Shown one piece after another: positions 1 through 9,750 of a stretch of 64,000 bases of DNA (position 1 is the stretch's first letter; every line of letters begins with the position of its first letter). The notes under the pieces are model-generated. The model did not search any database, had not been told where the DNA came from, and saw only the letters and a list, made by a program, of their open reading frames with translations. The stretch spans positions 46,332 through 110,331 of the forward strand of contig JAQFWX010000115.1 in assembly GCA_027605045.1 (NCBI GenBank), read 5' to 3'. A program made the position numbers and the translations under genes. This DNA is from Phallus indusiatus (taxonomy: Eukaryota; Basidiomycota; Agaricomycetes; Phallales; Phallaceae).

Positions 1-218
1 CTGAGGATAGCAAAATATACATATGGGATTTACAAAGTAGAGAAATTGTGCAAGTGTTGGAAGGGCATAAAGGTTTGATATAACCTCTTTGGCCTTAATT
101 TCTTCAATAACTTTCCACAGACGTTGTCCTAGCTGTCGCTACTCATCCAACTCAAAACATTCTAGCATCAGCATCGCTAGAGAAAGACTTGACTATCCGT
201 CTCTGGTTTGACGATTGA
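1..218 (+). CDS. WDR5/Swd3-like WD40 protein, C-terminal end (partial)
   Basis: The last WD40 repeats of a COMPASS-type WDR5/Swd3 homologue, a beta-propeller scaffold for histone H3K4 methyltransferase. Reading from base 3, the exon encodes [20 protein letters not shown] followed by GHK. A 48-bp GT-AG intron (73-120) follows, and the second exon (121-218) reads [20 protein letters not shown] and ends in IRLWFDD plus TGA. The pattern 'HPT.N..ASASLE.D.TI.LW' at the very C-terminus is characteristic of WDR5 rather than of WD40 proteins in general. The 5' part lies outside the window. It is the last recognisable host gene before the transposon island. Identity rests on remembered family sequence, so a different WD40 paralogue is possible but unlikely. 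Confidence 0.85.
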
Positions 219-890
219 GGATAGAAGGGGTGATAAACATGATGTATTGAGGTATAGCAGCTAACATCGTGATAGCACTCGTCTTCCTTCCTGCTTTCGA
301 TTATCGATAGCATCGCCGCATTTACATGATGGTAGTAGCCCTTGCAGGCAGTGAGGGAAACATCCTTATAGCTTCGACATAGATATATAATAGGCATTAT
401 AGCTTTGTAGCTCTACATTGTGTAAAGCAGAGGAACAAACTTTGTCGTTTATATAGGCCCTAAACTAGGCTGGTATTGGTGCGTGCCCTGACAAGAAATA
501 ACCTCTGTGCAGCTTCAAGCTCCTTCCCAGTCGCGTTTTGTGTTATGGCTCACAATCCGAGCCCACTGTATATACTAGAGGCGCCGGTGGTCGCCGAAAC
601 CCTTGCATGCAGGTCATATTGTTCGTAGCTCAGCGTTAAAAATGACAGTAATACGATTCTCATGACTAACCTTTGTTTACAAAGTCATTCAACGAATTTC
701 TTTTTAAAAGGAGAATCATCCTTATCCGGTGTTATAGGATCATCTAAGAATTTTCTCCTTTTCACAGACGTGTTCACTCCTCCTCGTAGAATGTAAATAT
801 CGATAATCTTAGCTGTAATCACTTGCGATTTTTCTTTCTCGATGTAATAGTTAACCAAATGATATTGAACCCTTACGATAGAGTTTTGCA
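219..890. other. Non-coding stretch with no recognised feature
   Basis: This interval holds the 3' flank of the WD40 gene and about 450 bp of AT-rich sequence. I see no conserved coding frame, RNA gene or repeat shared with the rest of the window. An antisense open frame from 945 to 685 is discussed among the rejected items. Confidence 0.5.
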
Positions 891-986
891 TCACTGATGC
901 AGCTCTTTTTGGGGACACCAAGCCATCTTTAGTGTCTGAAAACAATGCATGGTGTTAGGGTGACTCAGGGCACACACCTAGAGGAG

Positions 987-1842
987 TAAGGATTTCAACA
1001 GGTTATAAGGGTCTCAACGGGTTTCGGGTATGAAGGGTAATACCTGTGGGTACAGGTATTTGTAAGTATTTTAGCTCTTCTCTAGTAGTCAGCATGAACG
1101 ACTTTATTACCTGTAAGTATTTTAGCTTACAGGAGTGTAAGTAAATAGTATGTTCTATATATAAATATTTAGCTCACCTCTTCTCTAGTAGTCGGCACGA
1201 ACGACTAGAGAAGAGGTGATGCGCTTCACTACGCGTATGGGCGTGTCACTAGCGTCTATTTCCCTAGATTCTGACAGTATTTTCATGCAAAAAGCTAAAC
1301 CATACCTGCCCCGGGTTTTGCAATTTTCGATTTTTGAGAAACGGGTATGGGTTTTTCATGGGTTTACCCACGGGTTTGCGGGTAAACCTGTGAAAAACCT
1401 GTACCTGTACCTGCGGGTTTTGGAAAAAATCAAATTCACAGGTTTGGGTAAAACCCGTTGAGATCCTTAACGGGTTATACCTGCAGGTACGGGTACCTGT
1501 ACCTGCAGGTATGACCATGCACACAGCTGAACCATACCTGCCACAGGTTTTGCAAATTTCAATTTCAATTTGTGTGATCCCTGTACCTGCGGGTACACAG
1601 GTAACCTGCAGGTATACAGGTAACCTGCAGGTATACAGGTATTCCCACGGGTTTGCAGGTATTCCCATGGGTTTGCAGGTTTTTTTAGGGGTATACCTGC
1701 AGGTATAAATAGAGGTATACCTGCGGGTTTGACAATATTGAAACTATACCTGAAGAGGTTTTGAGATCTGAAGGTATGTCAAACCCTTGTACCCTTACCT
1801 GCGGGTAATACCTGTCATACCTGATACCTGTTGAGACCCTTA
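987..1842. mobile_element. Non-autonomous hAT element (outer) inside a solo LTR
   Basis: It starts TAAGGATTTCAACAGG and ends CCTGTTGAGACCCTTA, with a perfect 8-bp duplication TAGAGGAG (979-986 and 1843-1850), the hAT hallmark. The interior is mostly direct and inverted copies of an ACCTGCGGGT-like decamer, that is, hAT subterminal repeats. There is no transposase. A second hAT (1006-1469) is nested inside. Confidence 0.85.
1006..1469. mobile_element. Non-autonomous hAT element (inner, nested)
   Basis: The ends are TAAGGGTCTCAACGGG and CCCGTTGAGATCCTTA, near-perfect inverted repeats. The flanks ACAGGTTA (998-1005) and ACGGGTTA (1470-1477) match at 7 of 8 bases. It lies 19 bp inside the outer hAT, so it is the younger of the two. 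Its 464 bp are rich in ACCTGCGGGT-type subterminal motifs. Confidence 0.8.
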
Positions 1843-2323
1843 TAGAGGAGGGAAAACCTAAGAGAACAAGCTTAGGTATTCCCCTCTAGGGAAAACGCAT
1901 ATAAGTACTGAATACGAGGTGCTCAACTGATCTCCATGGGATCCGAGGAGATACAAACAGAAATTGAAAGAAATCAAGGAAATCGAGGAAACGGGAAAAC
2001 AATGAAAATAGTGGAAATGGCAAAGTACAGGAAATGAAGGAAATTGTAACACGAAATAAAACTGAAAGAAATCAAAAAGATCGAATAATCAGGCGAGGCG
2101 CTAGCATACCATAACACATGGGGACTAATCAGTCGAACTGTGTTTTCATCCTTTGCAACTGCAGTGATTTTAAAATAACAAATGAGATGTATAGATCCAA
2201 ATTGGTCGATGTTATTGGAGAGAGTTTGGTACTGTGACACAACAAAAGACGACACCGCATCTTTGAGAGAGCTCCTTCTCACGAGGCCCAATTGCGATAT
2301 CCCAAATTTCAATTCAAGCCTTG

Positions 2324-2665
2324 TGTCACGGTATGCTAGCACTTCGTCCAATTATTCAATTTCTTCGATTTCTTTCGGTTTCATTTCGTGTTATGATTTC
2401 CTTCATTTCCCATACTTTGCTGTTTCCATAGTTCTGTCGATTTCTCGATTTCTTTGTTTTCTCTCGATTTCTGTTGTATCTCCTCAGATCCCATGGAGAT
2501 CAGTCAGATGCTTCGTATCCTGTACTTATATATGATTTCCCTAGAGGGGGATACCTAAGCTTGGTCTCTTAGGTTTTCCCTCCTCTAGGTGAGTAGTTAG
2601 TTGTTGTCCCTCAATAGATCTTAGGTTTTCCCTCCTCTAGGTGTATGCCCTGAGTCGCCCTAACA
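2324..2665 (+). mobile_element. Solo LTR, family A
   Basis: It begins TGTCACGGTATGCTAGC and ends GAGTCGCCCTAACA, with the 5-bp duplication CCTTG (2319-2323 and 2666-2670). The U3-like half is a pyrimidine-rich array of GATTTC words. The right half carries the CTAAGCTTG...CTCTTAGG palindromic module shared with family B. It interrupts the helicase relic. Confidence 0.88.
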
Positions 2666-3356
2666 CCTTGGAACTGCACCGTATTGGTAACAAGTTGATA
2701 CGACATCTGCAAGGCTTGGGATAGCACAATGGCGAATAAAATTTCGCGTCAAGAGGGAAAGACAATATTAATTTGTCCATATATGGAACTGATGAAGAAA
2801 GAAAGATGAGCAGGATGTACCCCAAATGGGAACTGGAATCCAACCTCGAGATCTTTGCAGGCATGAAGATTTTTATAACAACAAATATCTGTATCAAAGC
2901 CCAACTGGCTAATGGAACTATCGGTATGTTGGTGAAAATCTATGTCAACCCACATGAACCCTCTATCCCAAATGGACATAGGCATCGATTGAGTTACACA
3001 CCTAAGCTCTTGCTGTTCCGACCAGATGCAGCAATGAACACACATTTGAAAAACCTTCCAGAAGGAATACTTCCTGTGGATCCACAAAAATTGGGACATG
3101 ATGTTCTGCTCAATGGAGGATGTAAGATCAGGATCCATAGAATACAATACCCGGTAACACCGACATACACTTTCATGGACTACAAGTTGCAGGGACAAAC
3201 TCTCAGTGGTAATCATTGATCTCGCAAAACCTCCTTGGAAAGTTAACCCTGTTCAATGCATATGTCACGCTTTTGATGTCAAGGAGTTGCAAGCACATGC
3301 ATCTCTTGAGGAACTTCAACGATAAACTTTTTACAACACCACAAGACAGAGATTTA

Positions 3357-3731
3357 CTGCTGTTATAGCATTGTAAGGCACGAGCATTTTTGAATGTAAA
3401 AAAAATCATTCCAATAAAGTTGACATATCTCAGTCTGTGATGCATATTTTGACTTGATTTTTACTGCATCTTGTTCAGAAAAAATCTAGTTTTATTTTTT
3501 AATAAGTATATGTATTTATTGTTGATTTCAAAATTCAGGTGTAATTTTGTGTAATTTTGAAAACAACAATAAAGACATATACTTATTAAAAATAAAACTA
3601 AATTTTTTTCTGAACAAGATGCAGTAAAAATCAAGTCAAAATATGCATCACAGACTGAGATATGTCAACTTTATTGGAATGATTTTTTTCACATTCAAAA
3701 ATGCACGTGCCTTACAATGCTATAACAGCAG
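3357..3731. mobile_element. Palindromic MITE (TA target duplication), copy 1
   Basis: The termini CTGCTGTTATAGCATTGTAA and its reverse complement are flanked by TA (3355-3356, 3732-3733). The inverted repeat extends over almost the whole 375 bp, so the element can fold into one long hairpin around a centre near 3540. A TA duplication suggests a Tc1/mariner-mobilised MITE. No coding capacity. It is inserted at the end of the helicase relic. Confidence 0.85.
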
Positions 3732-3767
3732 TAACAGCATTCAATGAACTATTTGTAACAGTTTTTA

Positions 3768-4038
3768 TCAGGCCACAGGGGGGCCTGATAAAGGGTTTTC
3801 TTATTTTCCCACAAGTGCACAGAATTCCTGTCTATTGCTCAATAAGGCTAATAGGGAATTACATGCAGTAGTAGTAGGAAAGATTAAGATTAACTAATGT
3901 AACTACTAGTCACACCGCTGTAAGGGTGTGACGAGCGCTTAAGCGTCACGCTGTGACGCGCAAATACTACTGCTGCAGTGCCTTTGGCACTGCATGGGCA
4001 CTAGGCCCTTAATGGGCCCCAGGGGGGCCCATTCCTAT
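3768..4038. repeat. Cluster of short GC-rich palindromes
   Basis: A run of perfect or near-perfect short hairpins lies in otherwise AT-rich DNA: TATCAGGCC...GGCCTGATA, GTGACG..AGCGCTTAAGCG..CGTCAC, CAGTGCC..GGCACTG and a GGGCCC...GGGCCC cluster. I see no coding frame. It lies between a MITE and solo LTR E, and could be an element end or a hairpin-type repeat of unknown family. Confidence 0.5.
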
Positions 4039-4083
4039 ATCCCAAATCCATTACACTACTATGTAAACTCAACAACAGTTTAG

Positions 4084-4338
4084 TGTAACATTTCGTTACA
4101 ATTAGCCCGGCTCTTACGGACTCACAAGTAACAGTGTAAAGCTGTATATTTGCAAGTGCAGGTAAGAAAGGCTGCCAGTGCCTTTACCATTACACAGTAT
4201 TTACAGGTGTGACGGCGCCTATGTATGTTATAATACTAAGTACCTAGGCAGACGAAGATTGCCTGCATATATAACAATGTATATATGAGTATGTACTATA
4301 ACTAATAGTAGTCCGCTGCTGATAGTGGAATTGTTACA
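4084..4338 (+). mobile_element. Solo LTR, family E
   Basis: It begins TGTAACATTTCGTTACA and ends GGAATTGTTACA, flanked by the exact 5-bp duplication TTTAG (4079-4083 and 4339-4343). It is about 255 bp long. A second, truncated copy with about 80 percent visible identity lies at 11541-11765. Confidence 0.8.
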
Positions 4339-4343
4339 TTTAG

Positions 4344-5915
4344 AAAGCTAGTGGCTGTAGTAATACACATACTTATGAAAAATAGACAACTTTGTTGATG
4401 AACGACTATGGTTCATATTTAGCAAACGACATGGACTGAGCTGAAGACAAATAAAGAGACAACACAAGAGAGACAGCCGTTACATAACAACAACCAATTT
4501 AAAAAACACCTGCACATGATGCGACCATTAGCACCCACAAGTGGTTTATGGAAGCAAATTCTACGGGTCTGGTGAACCCTTGCTCCATGCAAGGGAATAA
4601 GTTTAAAAATAAATAATAGGGGGGAACAAGGTGATATCCAATGTCCACAATCCCCAAGTTCACTCACGACATGCATGAAACATTCAAACAGTGACTGGCA
4701 TAAAATGCTAAGTGAGCCATGTTTGATTCTCAATGTCAAGAGGGACAAAAAAATTGAATTTGCCATATGGACTGGGGACCAGTGCTCAAGACCTTACATC
4801 AGGAAAAAATCCCCAGCCTATGAATGCCAGTATATAGATGCTGTAGGCACTCATAGGCCAAGAGTATTGTCCCCTATTATATAGTTCAGTTTAGGCCTAT
4901 AGAAGCCTAGTCCTACAAGAATATGTATAGTGCTATATTTGACTATGAGCACTTATTGACATTACATCAATTTTCACTTTACACAATTCTTTACTTGTAA
5001 ATGGCATCCAGTATAGTGTGAAAAACCGTATATTTAAAGCAAATTAACAAATAGAAACATTAAAGTGTACCACAGATGATAACTATGTACATATTCTACT
5101 TTCCAATCTTCATTGACTATAAGCCTACACCCTATCCCATGTGAGTTACTTGCTAAATACAAACAAGGTGGATAGACTATAGGGGGGGTGGCTATTAAAA
5201 ATTACATAAAGTGACTCTACGAACGGACAATTCTAGTCTTTATTCATTTATAGAGGACGTCATTACAGCATTTTGCACTTGCACGTCACACAGACATTTT
5301 GCGCGACCCAATTTTTGTACCACAAGGTGTCAATAAGTGACCTTAGGTAAAATAATAAAATAATTTTCAAAATATAAATTATATTTTATCACAAAGAGAA
5401 AACTCTGAAATCTGTATCCTAGAGCTCTGTACAATCAGAGCATTCTGTGAGCTGTACTGTCACACATTGTCACACCATTTCTGCTGGTGCACTATAGAGA
5501 GCTAAAAATTTTGTAATTTTCTCTCTGCAGATATTTTTAATTAATTTTTATAATTTTTTTCTATTATACTATGAAAGCACATTGATTTTGTGAATGATCA
5601 CGAACAATTGCCTGTTTCGCATTGCACATATTTTATTGTGTGACAGTGGAGTGTATACTTATATGTAAAGTACTATAAATGTGTAAGGCGGGAATTTCTG
5701 GAGATTCTCATCAAAAAAAAAAAATCAAAACATCCAGTTGGAGAATTGGATACTGAACCTGAAACCAAGCCTGACAATGACAGGTCGGATTCAATCTAAC
5801 TAGCTGTATATCACAGAAGTATATTCTTTCGCCAATCACAGGGCTTGTTTATTCCCAACATTTACCTCGAATGATAAGTGCTATAGGCACCTAATAGGCA
5901 CCCAGACACTGCATA
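4344..5915. other. AT-rich stretch without recognised genes
   Basis: About 1.6 kb with many stops in all frames. I see no conserved protein motif, no repeat shared with other parts of the window, and no RNA gene. Probably degraded transposon sequence. Confidence 0.4.
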
Positions 5916-5917
5916 GG

Positions 5918-6012
5918 TAAGCCTAGAGTGATGGGAATACTCTTTATACAAAGTATTCACCATCTGTCTCCAGTGTTGTCGAGGATAATATAACATCATC
6001 TCTATCCCAATT
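5918..6012 (+). mobile_element. Fragment of LTR family C
   Basis: The sequence from GGTAAGCCTAGAGTGATGGG to CCAATTTTAATA matches the 3' two thirds of the family C LTR at 9203-9372. The 5' end is not recognisable here. It lies immediately upstream of the gypsy pol relic but is from a different LTR family, so the two are probably unrelated. Confidence 0.6.
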
Positions 6013-6025
6013 TTAATAATAAAAA

Positions 6026-7275
6026 GTGATACTGACAAAAGTGTTAGAAAATCCTAGTGCATACAAAGGATTTGAGATGAAAGACCAGTTACTGTATATA
6101 AAGAATCAGTTTTCCTATGATGTGGTTTGTGTATCCCATCACTTATTTTATCAGGGGAGGAAACTGGTAGAGATTATCATCAGTGAAGCCCACAAAATTG
6201 TGGGACACTTCAGATGATATAAAATGTTGCAATACAACTGGTAGAGAACAATAGCAGAGGATATCAATGAATACTGCAAATTGTGCAGTAAATGTCAAAC
6301 TAATAAGGATGACAATAGACATCCTAGTGGTCTACTGAAGATACTACCTATTCCCAATAAACCATGGGAATCAGTCAGAATGGACTTTATAGGCCTGTTA
6401 CCAATAAAAGGATATGACTTCTTACTAGTCATAATTGACAGGTTAATATCAATGGTAAGACTCATGCCCACCACCATAAAGTTGACTGCAAAAAGCACAG
6501 CACAGCTGTATTTTGAAGGTGTAGTCAGACATCATGGCATGCCAGCTTCTATTATTAGTAATAGAGATACCAGATTCACCACTAAATTCTGGAAAGAACT
6601 GCAGCAGTTAATAGGGACAAAACTCCTCATGTTCACACCATTTGAACTTGACTATGGATATACCCCTGCATTGGGTAGACAGCTCAACATAAACACCAAA
6701 TTCAATGGTGTAAAACAATTCACATTACAAGTGAGGTGGAACCTTTAAGGATAGCCACACACCATGCCATAATTGCAAGTCGCATGAAACAGATTATGCA
6801 TGCAAATAACTACAGATGAAATGCACCTGTTTACAAAGAGGGTGACCTCATGTATCTATCTATGAAGAATATCTCTCTGCCAAAGGGCAGATCCAGTAAA
6901 CTGGTACTGCATTATGTCAGTCTCTACAAAATATTGGTTGTCAAGGACAATATTAACATCAGGCTTGACTTGTCTGAGGAGTTGAAGAAGTGTAGGATAA
7001 GTCCAGTATTTCACATGGACTTAGTAAAACCACATATTGCCAATGATGATGATAGATTTCCACATTGTGAGTCATTGATGGCATACAATTTTGGACAACT
7101 GGACAATGCCAAATGGCATGTAGATGAGTTATTAGCCTATCATTGAACTGGGTCCAAAGACACAGACATTGAGTTTCTAGTGCAATGGACACTAGATGAT
7201 ATGACTTGGAAGCCATATGAACACTGCAAAGAGCTGCAGGCATTGGGTGAGTATCTCCAATTACACAGGATTACA
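6026..7275 (+). pseudogene. Ty3/gypsy chromovirus integrase and chromodomain relic
   Basis: This is the 3' end of a Ty3/gypsy pol gene from a fungal LTR retrotransposon. In order: an HHCC zinc-binding region (EAHKIVGHF ... CKLCSKCQTNK, 6185-6305); the integrase core with WESVRMDFIGLLPIKGYDF (first catalytic Asp) and ASIISNRDTRFTTKFWKEL (second Asp); then an internal deletion that removes the segment with the catalytic Glu. The GPY/F-like C-terminal part follows (KNISLPKGRSSKL, SPVFHMDLVKPHI, 6860-7040). Last is a chromodomain (WHVDELLAYH, FLVQWTLDDMTWKPYEHC, about 7110-7230). The chromodomain assigns it to the chromoviruses, which use it to target heterochromatin. In-frame stops and the missing catalytic Glu region make it inactive. 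Gag, protease and reverse transcriptase are absent. Confidence 0.88.
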
Positions 7276-7289
7276 CAAATAGGAAAATT

Positions 7290-8273
7290 ACCACTGTAAT
7301 GATCCGAACTAAATTGGCTATAAAGGATCAGAAAAACTACAAAGATATTTATTTGGAGGTCATTAGTCTGCCATGGAGCATGTCCTGGTGCTGGATTCAG
7401 TGAGAGAGAGAGTGTGTGTGTGTGATGGGAATAGAGGAAGAGATGTATGTGTTGATATCAAACCAACACAACACCAAAACCACAACGACTAGTAGAGATT
7501 GTATGCAATGTGAAAGTAATGTAATGAACTGAGAGTTGACAAAGATCTTGAAATGTGACTAAAGGAGAGGACCTGCAATCAATGATGACTGTATTCCTGT
7601 GTGAGTTAGTGATGTGAGAACTGAAAAGTAAAATCACTAGTTTATACTCTGAGACCTCACTCAGAGCCATGAGACGAAACACTAGACTTTAACTTGACTT
7701 AAATTTGACTTAGACTGAACTTGTGAGACAACCTGTAGATTGCTGCTGTTACAAATATTTACATGCAGTATATATACCTTTAGAGGAACACAGCATTGGT
7801 GAGATGATCACTCATTGTTCACTGTGATAACAAATAGAAAGAAACAATAAGAACAAAAGAAATAGGGGGATTGCGAGAGAAATAGGAGATACAATTACAA
7901 CAAAAGAAGAGATCACATATTGATAGGGGAATGATGAAATGAAAAGAAAATCAAAAAGAGACCAACAAAAGAACGAAACTGGCTTGAGACACAGCCTCAC
8001 CAAAATCTCCATTGGCACTTCTCATGCTGCCTCTATCCTGAACCATACCATACCATCTTATTCTTCTGACTGATCTGGCTCCAGCTGCTGAGATCAGCTT
8101 CTCCGTGGCAGTGGAAGAATAATGATGAGGCTTGGAATTGATGGTTGCCTCAGATCTTCAAATAGATCACTTTCCACTTCTTGATAAGTGGGTAAAGGGT
8201 GCATATGATCTTCAGAAATCTGGAGGAGGGGGTATGACAGTTAAAGGGGCATTGACGAATAGAAATTGAATGT
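7290..8273. other. 3' region of the chromovirus relic with a purine tract
   Basis: No coding frame is recognised. There is a (GT)n-type microsatellite around 7400-7425 and a purine run GGAGGAGGGGG at about 8222-8232, close to an LTR start at 8274. This is where a polypurine tract of a gypsy element should be, so the interval may be the element's untranslated 3' part. Confidence 0.4.
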
Positions 8274-8601
8274 TGTCAGGGTACACTACTGCCATCTCTT
8301 ATTTTCTTATTTATCATCATCGGTTATGTTTTCTCTTTACTACATTTGCATTTCCCGCACCTTATCGTCTTCCTATGTTCCCTCATTTCATTATTACTTT
8401 CACTTCTCTACTTGTGTGCATTGTGCACTCATACCCGGTGTGATGCCTGTGACATCATGTTGCTTAGGTTCAGTTTGGGTACCTGGCACTTAGCTGCGTC
8501 TGTGCTACTGTTTTTCATGTATATAGTTGTTGTACCTAGAGTGAGGGTCCCTAAGCTTGTTCTCTTAGGATCCCCTCCCTCTAGGTAAGTAGTATGGTTT
8601 T
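8274..8601 (+). mobile_element. LTR family B, 3'-truncated
   Basis: It starts TGTCAGGGTACACTACTG and follows the family B sequence through the TATA-like GTATATAG and the CTAAGCTTG palindromic module. It breaks off after CTCTAGGTAAGTAG, where a family C LTR begins. It lies downstream of, and in the same orientation as, the chromovirus relic, so it is a candidate 3' LTR of that element. Confidence 0.7.
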
Positions 8602-8829
8602 TATTAGAATTGATATAGAGACAATGTTATATTATCCTCAACAACACTGAAGATGGATGGTAAATACTCTATATATATTATTTCATGAATTATAAACATA
8701 CCTGGAGACGAATGGTGAATACTCTGTATAAAGAGTATTCCCATCACTCCAGGCTTACCTATTAATAGGCGCCCATAGTGCTGATACAATCTAATCTACT
8801 TAGAGAGATGTATAGATCATATTCTAACA
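8602..8829 (-). mobile_element. Solo LTR, family C, long form
   Basis: On the minus strand it runs from TGTTAGAATATGATCTAT to CAATTCTAATA. Compared with the 170-bp copy at 9203 it contains an extra internal segment, including a second copy of the CTGGAGAC..ATGGTGAATACTCTGTATA unit. No clean target duplication is visible, and the left flank is broken family B LTR sequence. Confidence 0.7.
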
Positions 8830-8832
8830 GTT

Positions 8833-9197
8833 AGGAACCTGACAAACTCATACAACTTGTGCATGACATTCTTTGTACAGTGTTAGAGGGATATCCTGTG
8901 CAGGGGGCAGTGTTGAGGGGAGTACTGTATTAGTGTTGATGTTGATTTTGGGGACAAGAGTGTTGTAAATGCAGATAATGGTGAGGAAGCTGGGATTAGT
9001 ACTGATTCTGAGAGAGGGGAAGAAGGGAAGTTGTAAATAGGGAGTGGAATTTTGGGAGTTTTTGTTATTGTATGACATGGTAAGGGAAGACAACAAAGAA
9101 GTGCTAAAAAAGGTCAAAGAAGGAAGAAGAAGAGATTAGTGGATCTAATTATTTTTGCCTTGTACACTAGCCTTATTGTTCTAGATTTGTCCAAGGA
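8833..9197. other. Short unassigned interval between LTRs
   Basis: About 365 bp between two family C LTRs in opposite orientation. No frame, repeat or RNA signal is recognised. Confidence 0.4.
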
Positions 9198-9202
9198 GAT
9201 TG

Positions 9203-9372
9203 TGTTAGAATATGATCTGTACATCTCTCTAAGTAGATTAGATTATACCAGCAGTATGGGCGCCTAATAGGTAAGCCTGGAGTGATGGGAATACTCTTTA
9301 TACAGAGTATTCACCATCTGTCTCCAGTGTTGTTAAGGTTAATATAACATTGTCTCTATACCAATTCTAATA
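9203..9372 (+). mobile_element. Solo LTR, family C, short form
   Basis: It runs from TGTTAGAATATGATCTG to CCAATTCTAATA and is flanked by the exact 5-bp duplication GATTG (9198-9202 and 9373-9377). The size and duplication fit a Copia-type solo LTR. The 3' terminus is TA rather than the usual CA. Confidence 0.8.
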
Positions 9373-9409
9373 GATTGGAACAAACTTGTCAAATCTTTCA
9401 GAAGGATCA

Positions 9410-9750
9410 TGTTAGGGCGACTCAGGGCACACACCTAGAGGAGGGAAAACCTAAGATCTATTGAGGGGCACCAACTAACTACTCACCTAGAGGAGGGAAA
9501 ACCTAAGAGAACAAGCTTAGGTATCCCCCTTCAGGGAAAACAGTACAGGATATGAGGCGCCTGACTGATCTCCATGGGATCCGAGGAGATACAAACAGAA
9601 ATCAAAATACATCAAAGAAATCAAGAAAATGAGAAAATGACAAAACTAAAACAGCAAAGTATGGGAAATGAAGGAAATCGTAACACAAAATGAAACCAAA
9701 ATAAATCGAAGAAATTGAATAATCGGGTGAGGCACTAGTGTACTGTAACA
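9410..9750 (-). mobile_element. Solo LTR, family A
   Basis: In reverse orientation it starts TGTTAGGGCGACTCAGGGCA and ends AGTGTACTGTAACA. It contains the palindromic CTAAGCTTG module and the GATTTC-rich half as its complement. It matches the copies at 953, 2324 and 22832. I do not see an exact target duplication (GATCA left, ACATC right), so the flanks may be altered. Confidence 0.78.

Larger units (their letters stand above)
953..2116 (-). mobile_element. Solo LTR, family A, carrying nested hAT elements
   Basis: The ends are TGTTAGGGTGACTCAGGGCA and CGCTAGCATACCATAACA, flanked by the exact 5-bp target duplication CATGG (948-952 and 2117-2121). TG...CA ends with a 5-bp duplication mean a solo LTR of an LTR retrotransposon. 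It lies in reverse orientation relative to the copies at 2324 and 22832. Without the hAT inserted at 987-1842 it would be about 300 bp. It sits in the Pif1-like helicase relic. Confidence 0.88.
895..3356 (+). pseudogene. Pif1-like helicase relic interrupted by two solo LTRs and a MITE
   Basis: Translated pieces match the C-terminal half of the Pif1-type helicases that are abundant in Agaricomycete genomes, often Helitron-linked. Order: FGDTKPSLVSENNAWG (about 925-950), then after LTR 953-2116 AVILK.QMRCIDPNW and a WYCDTT..LRELLLTRPNCDIPNF block (2150-2315). After LTR 2324-2665 come WNCTVLVTS, ICKAWDSTMAN, KTILICPYMEL and GMKIFITTNI...LANGTIGMLV. The end is TYTFMDYKLQGQTL (3165-3205) and LLRNFNDKLFTTPQDRDL. 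Removing the first LTR plus one target copy restores a continuous frame. Stops (TAA in AVILK.QMR, TGA near 2695) and at least three frame changes show it is dead. The QGQTL motif is the conserved helicase motif near the end of the family. Only the C-terminal half is present, so I cannot tell a Helitron relic from a chromosomal Pif1 paralogue. Confidence 0.75.

Noticed and set aside
685..2760. An antisense open frame (685-945, 2117-2320, 2671-2755) that stays open across both LTR empty sites and looked like a host gene.
   Set aside because: The plus strand of the same bases encodes recognisable Pif1-like helicase motifs (AVILK.QMRCIDPNW, LLLTRPNC, TYTFMDYKLQGQTL). The antisense frame matches no family I know and is best explained as a shadow of the helicase.
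4675..4884. A 69-codon frame as a possible small gene.
   Set aside because: No motif, no intron pattern and no similarity to the other translated relics; consistent with chance in AT-rich DNA.
8833..9197. Possible short LTR retrotransposon between the two family C LTRs at 8602 and 9203.
   Set aside because: The two LTRs are in opposite orientation, differ in length and have separate target sites, so they are independent insertions.
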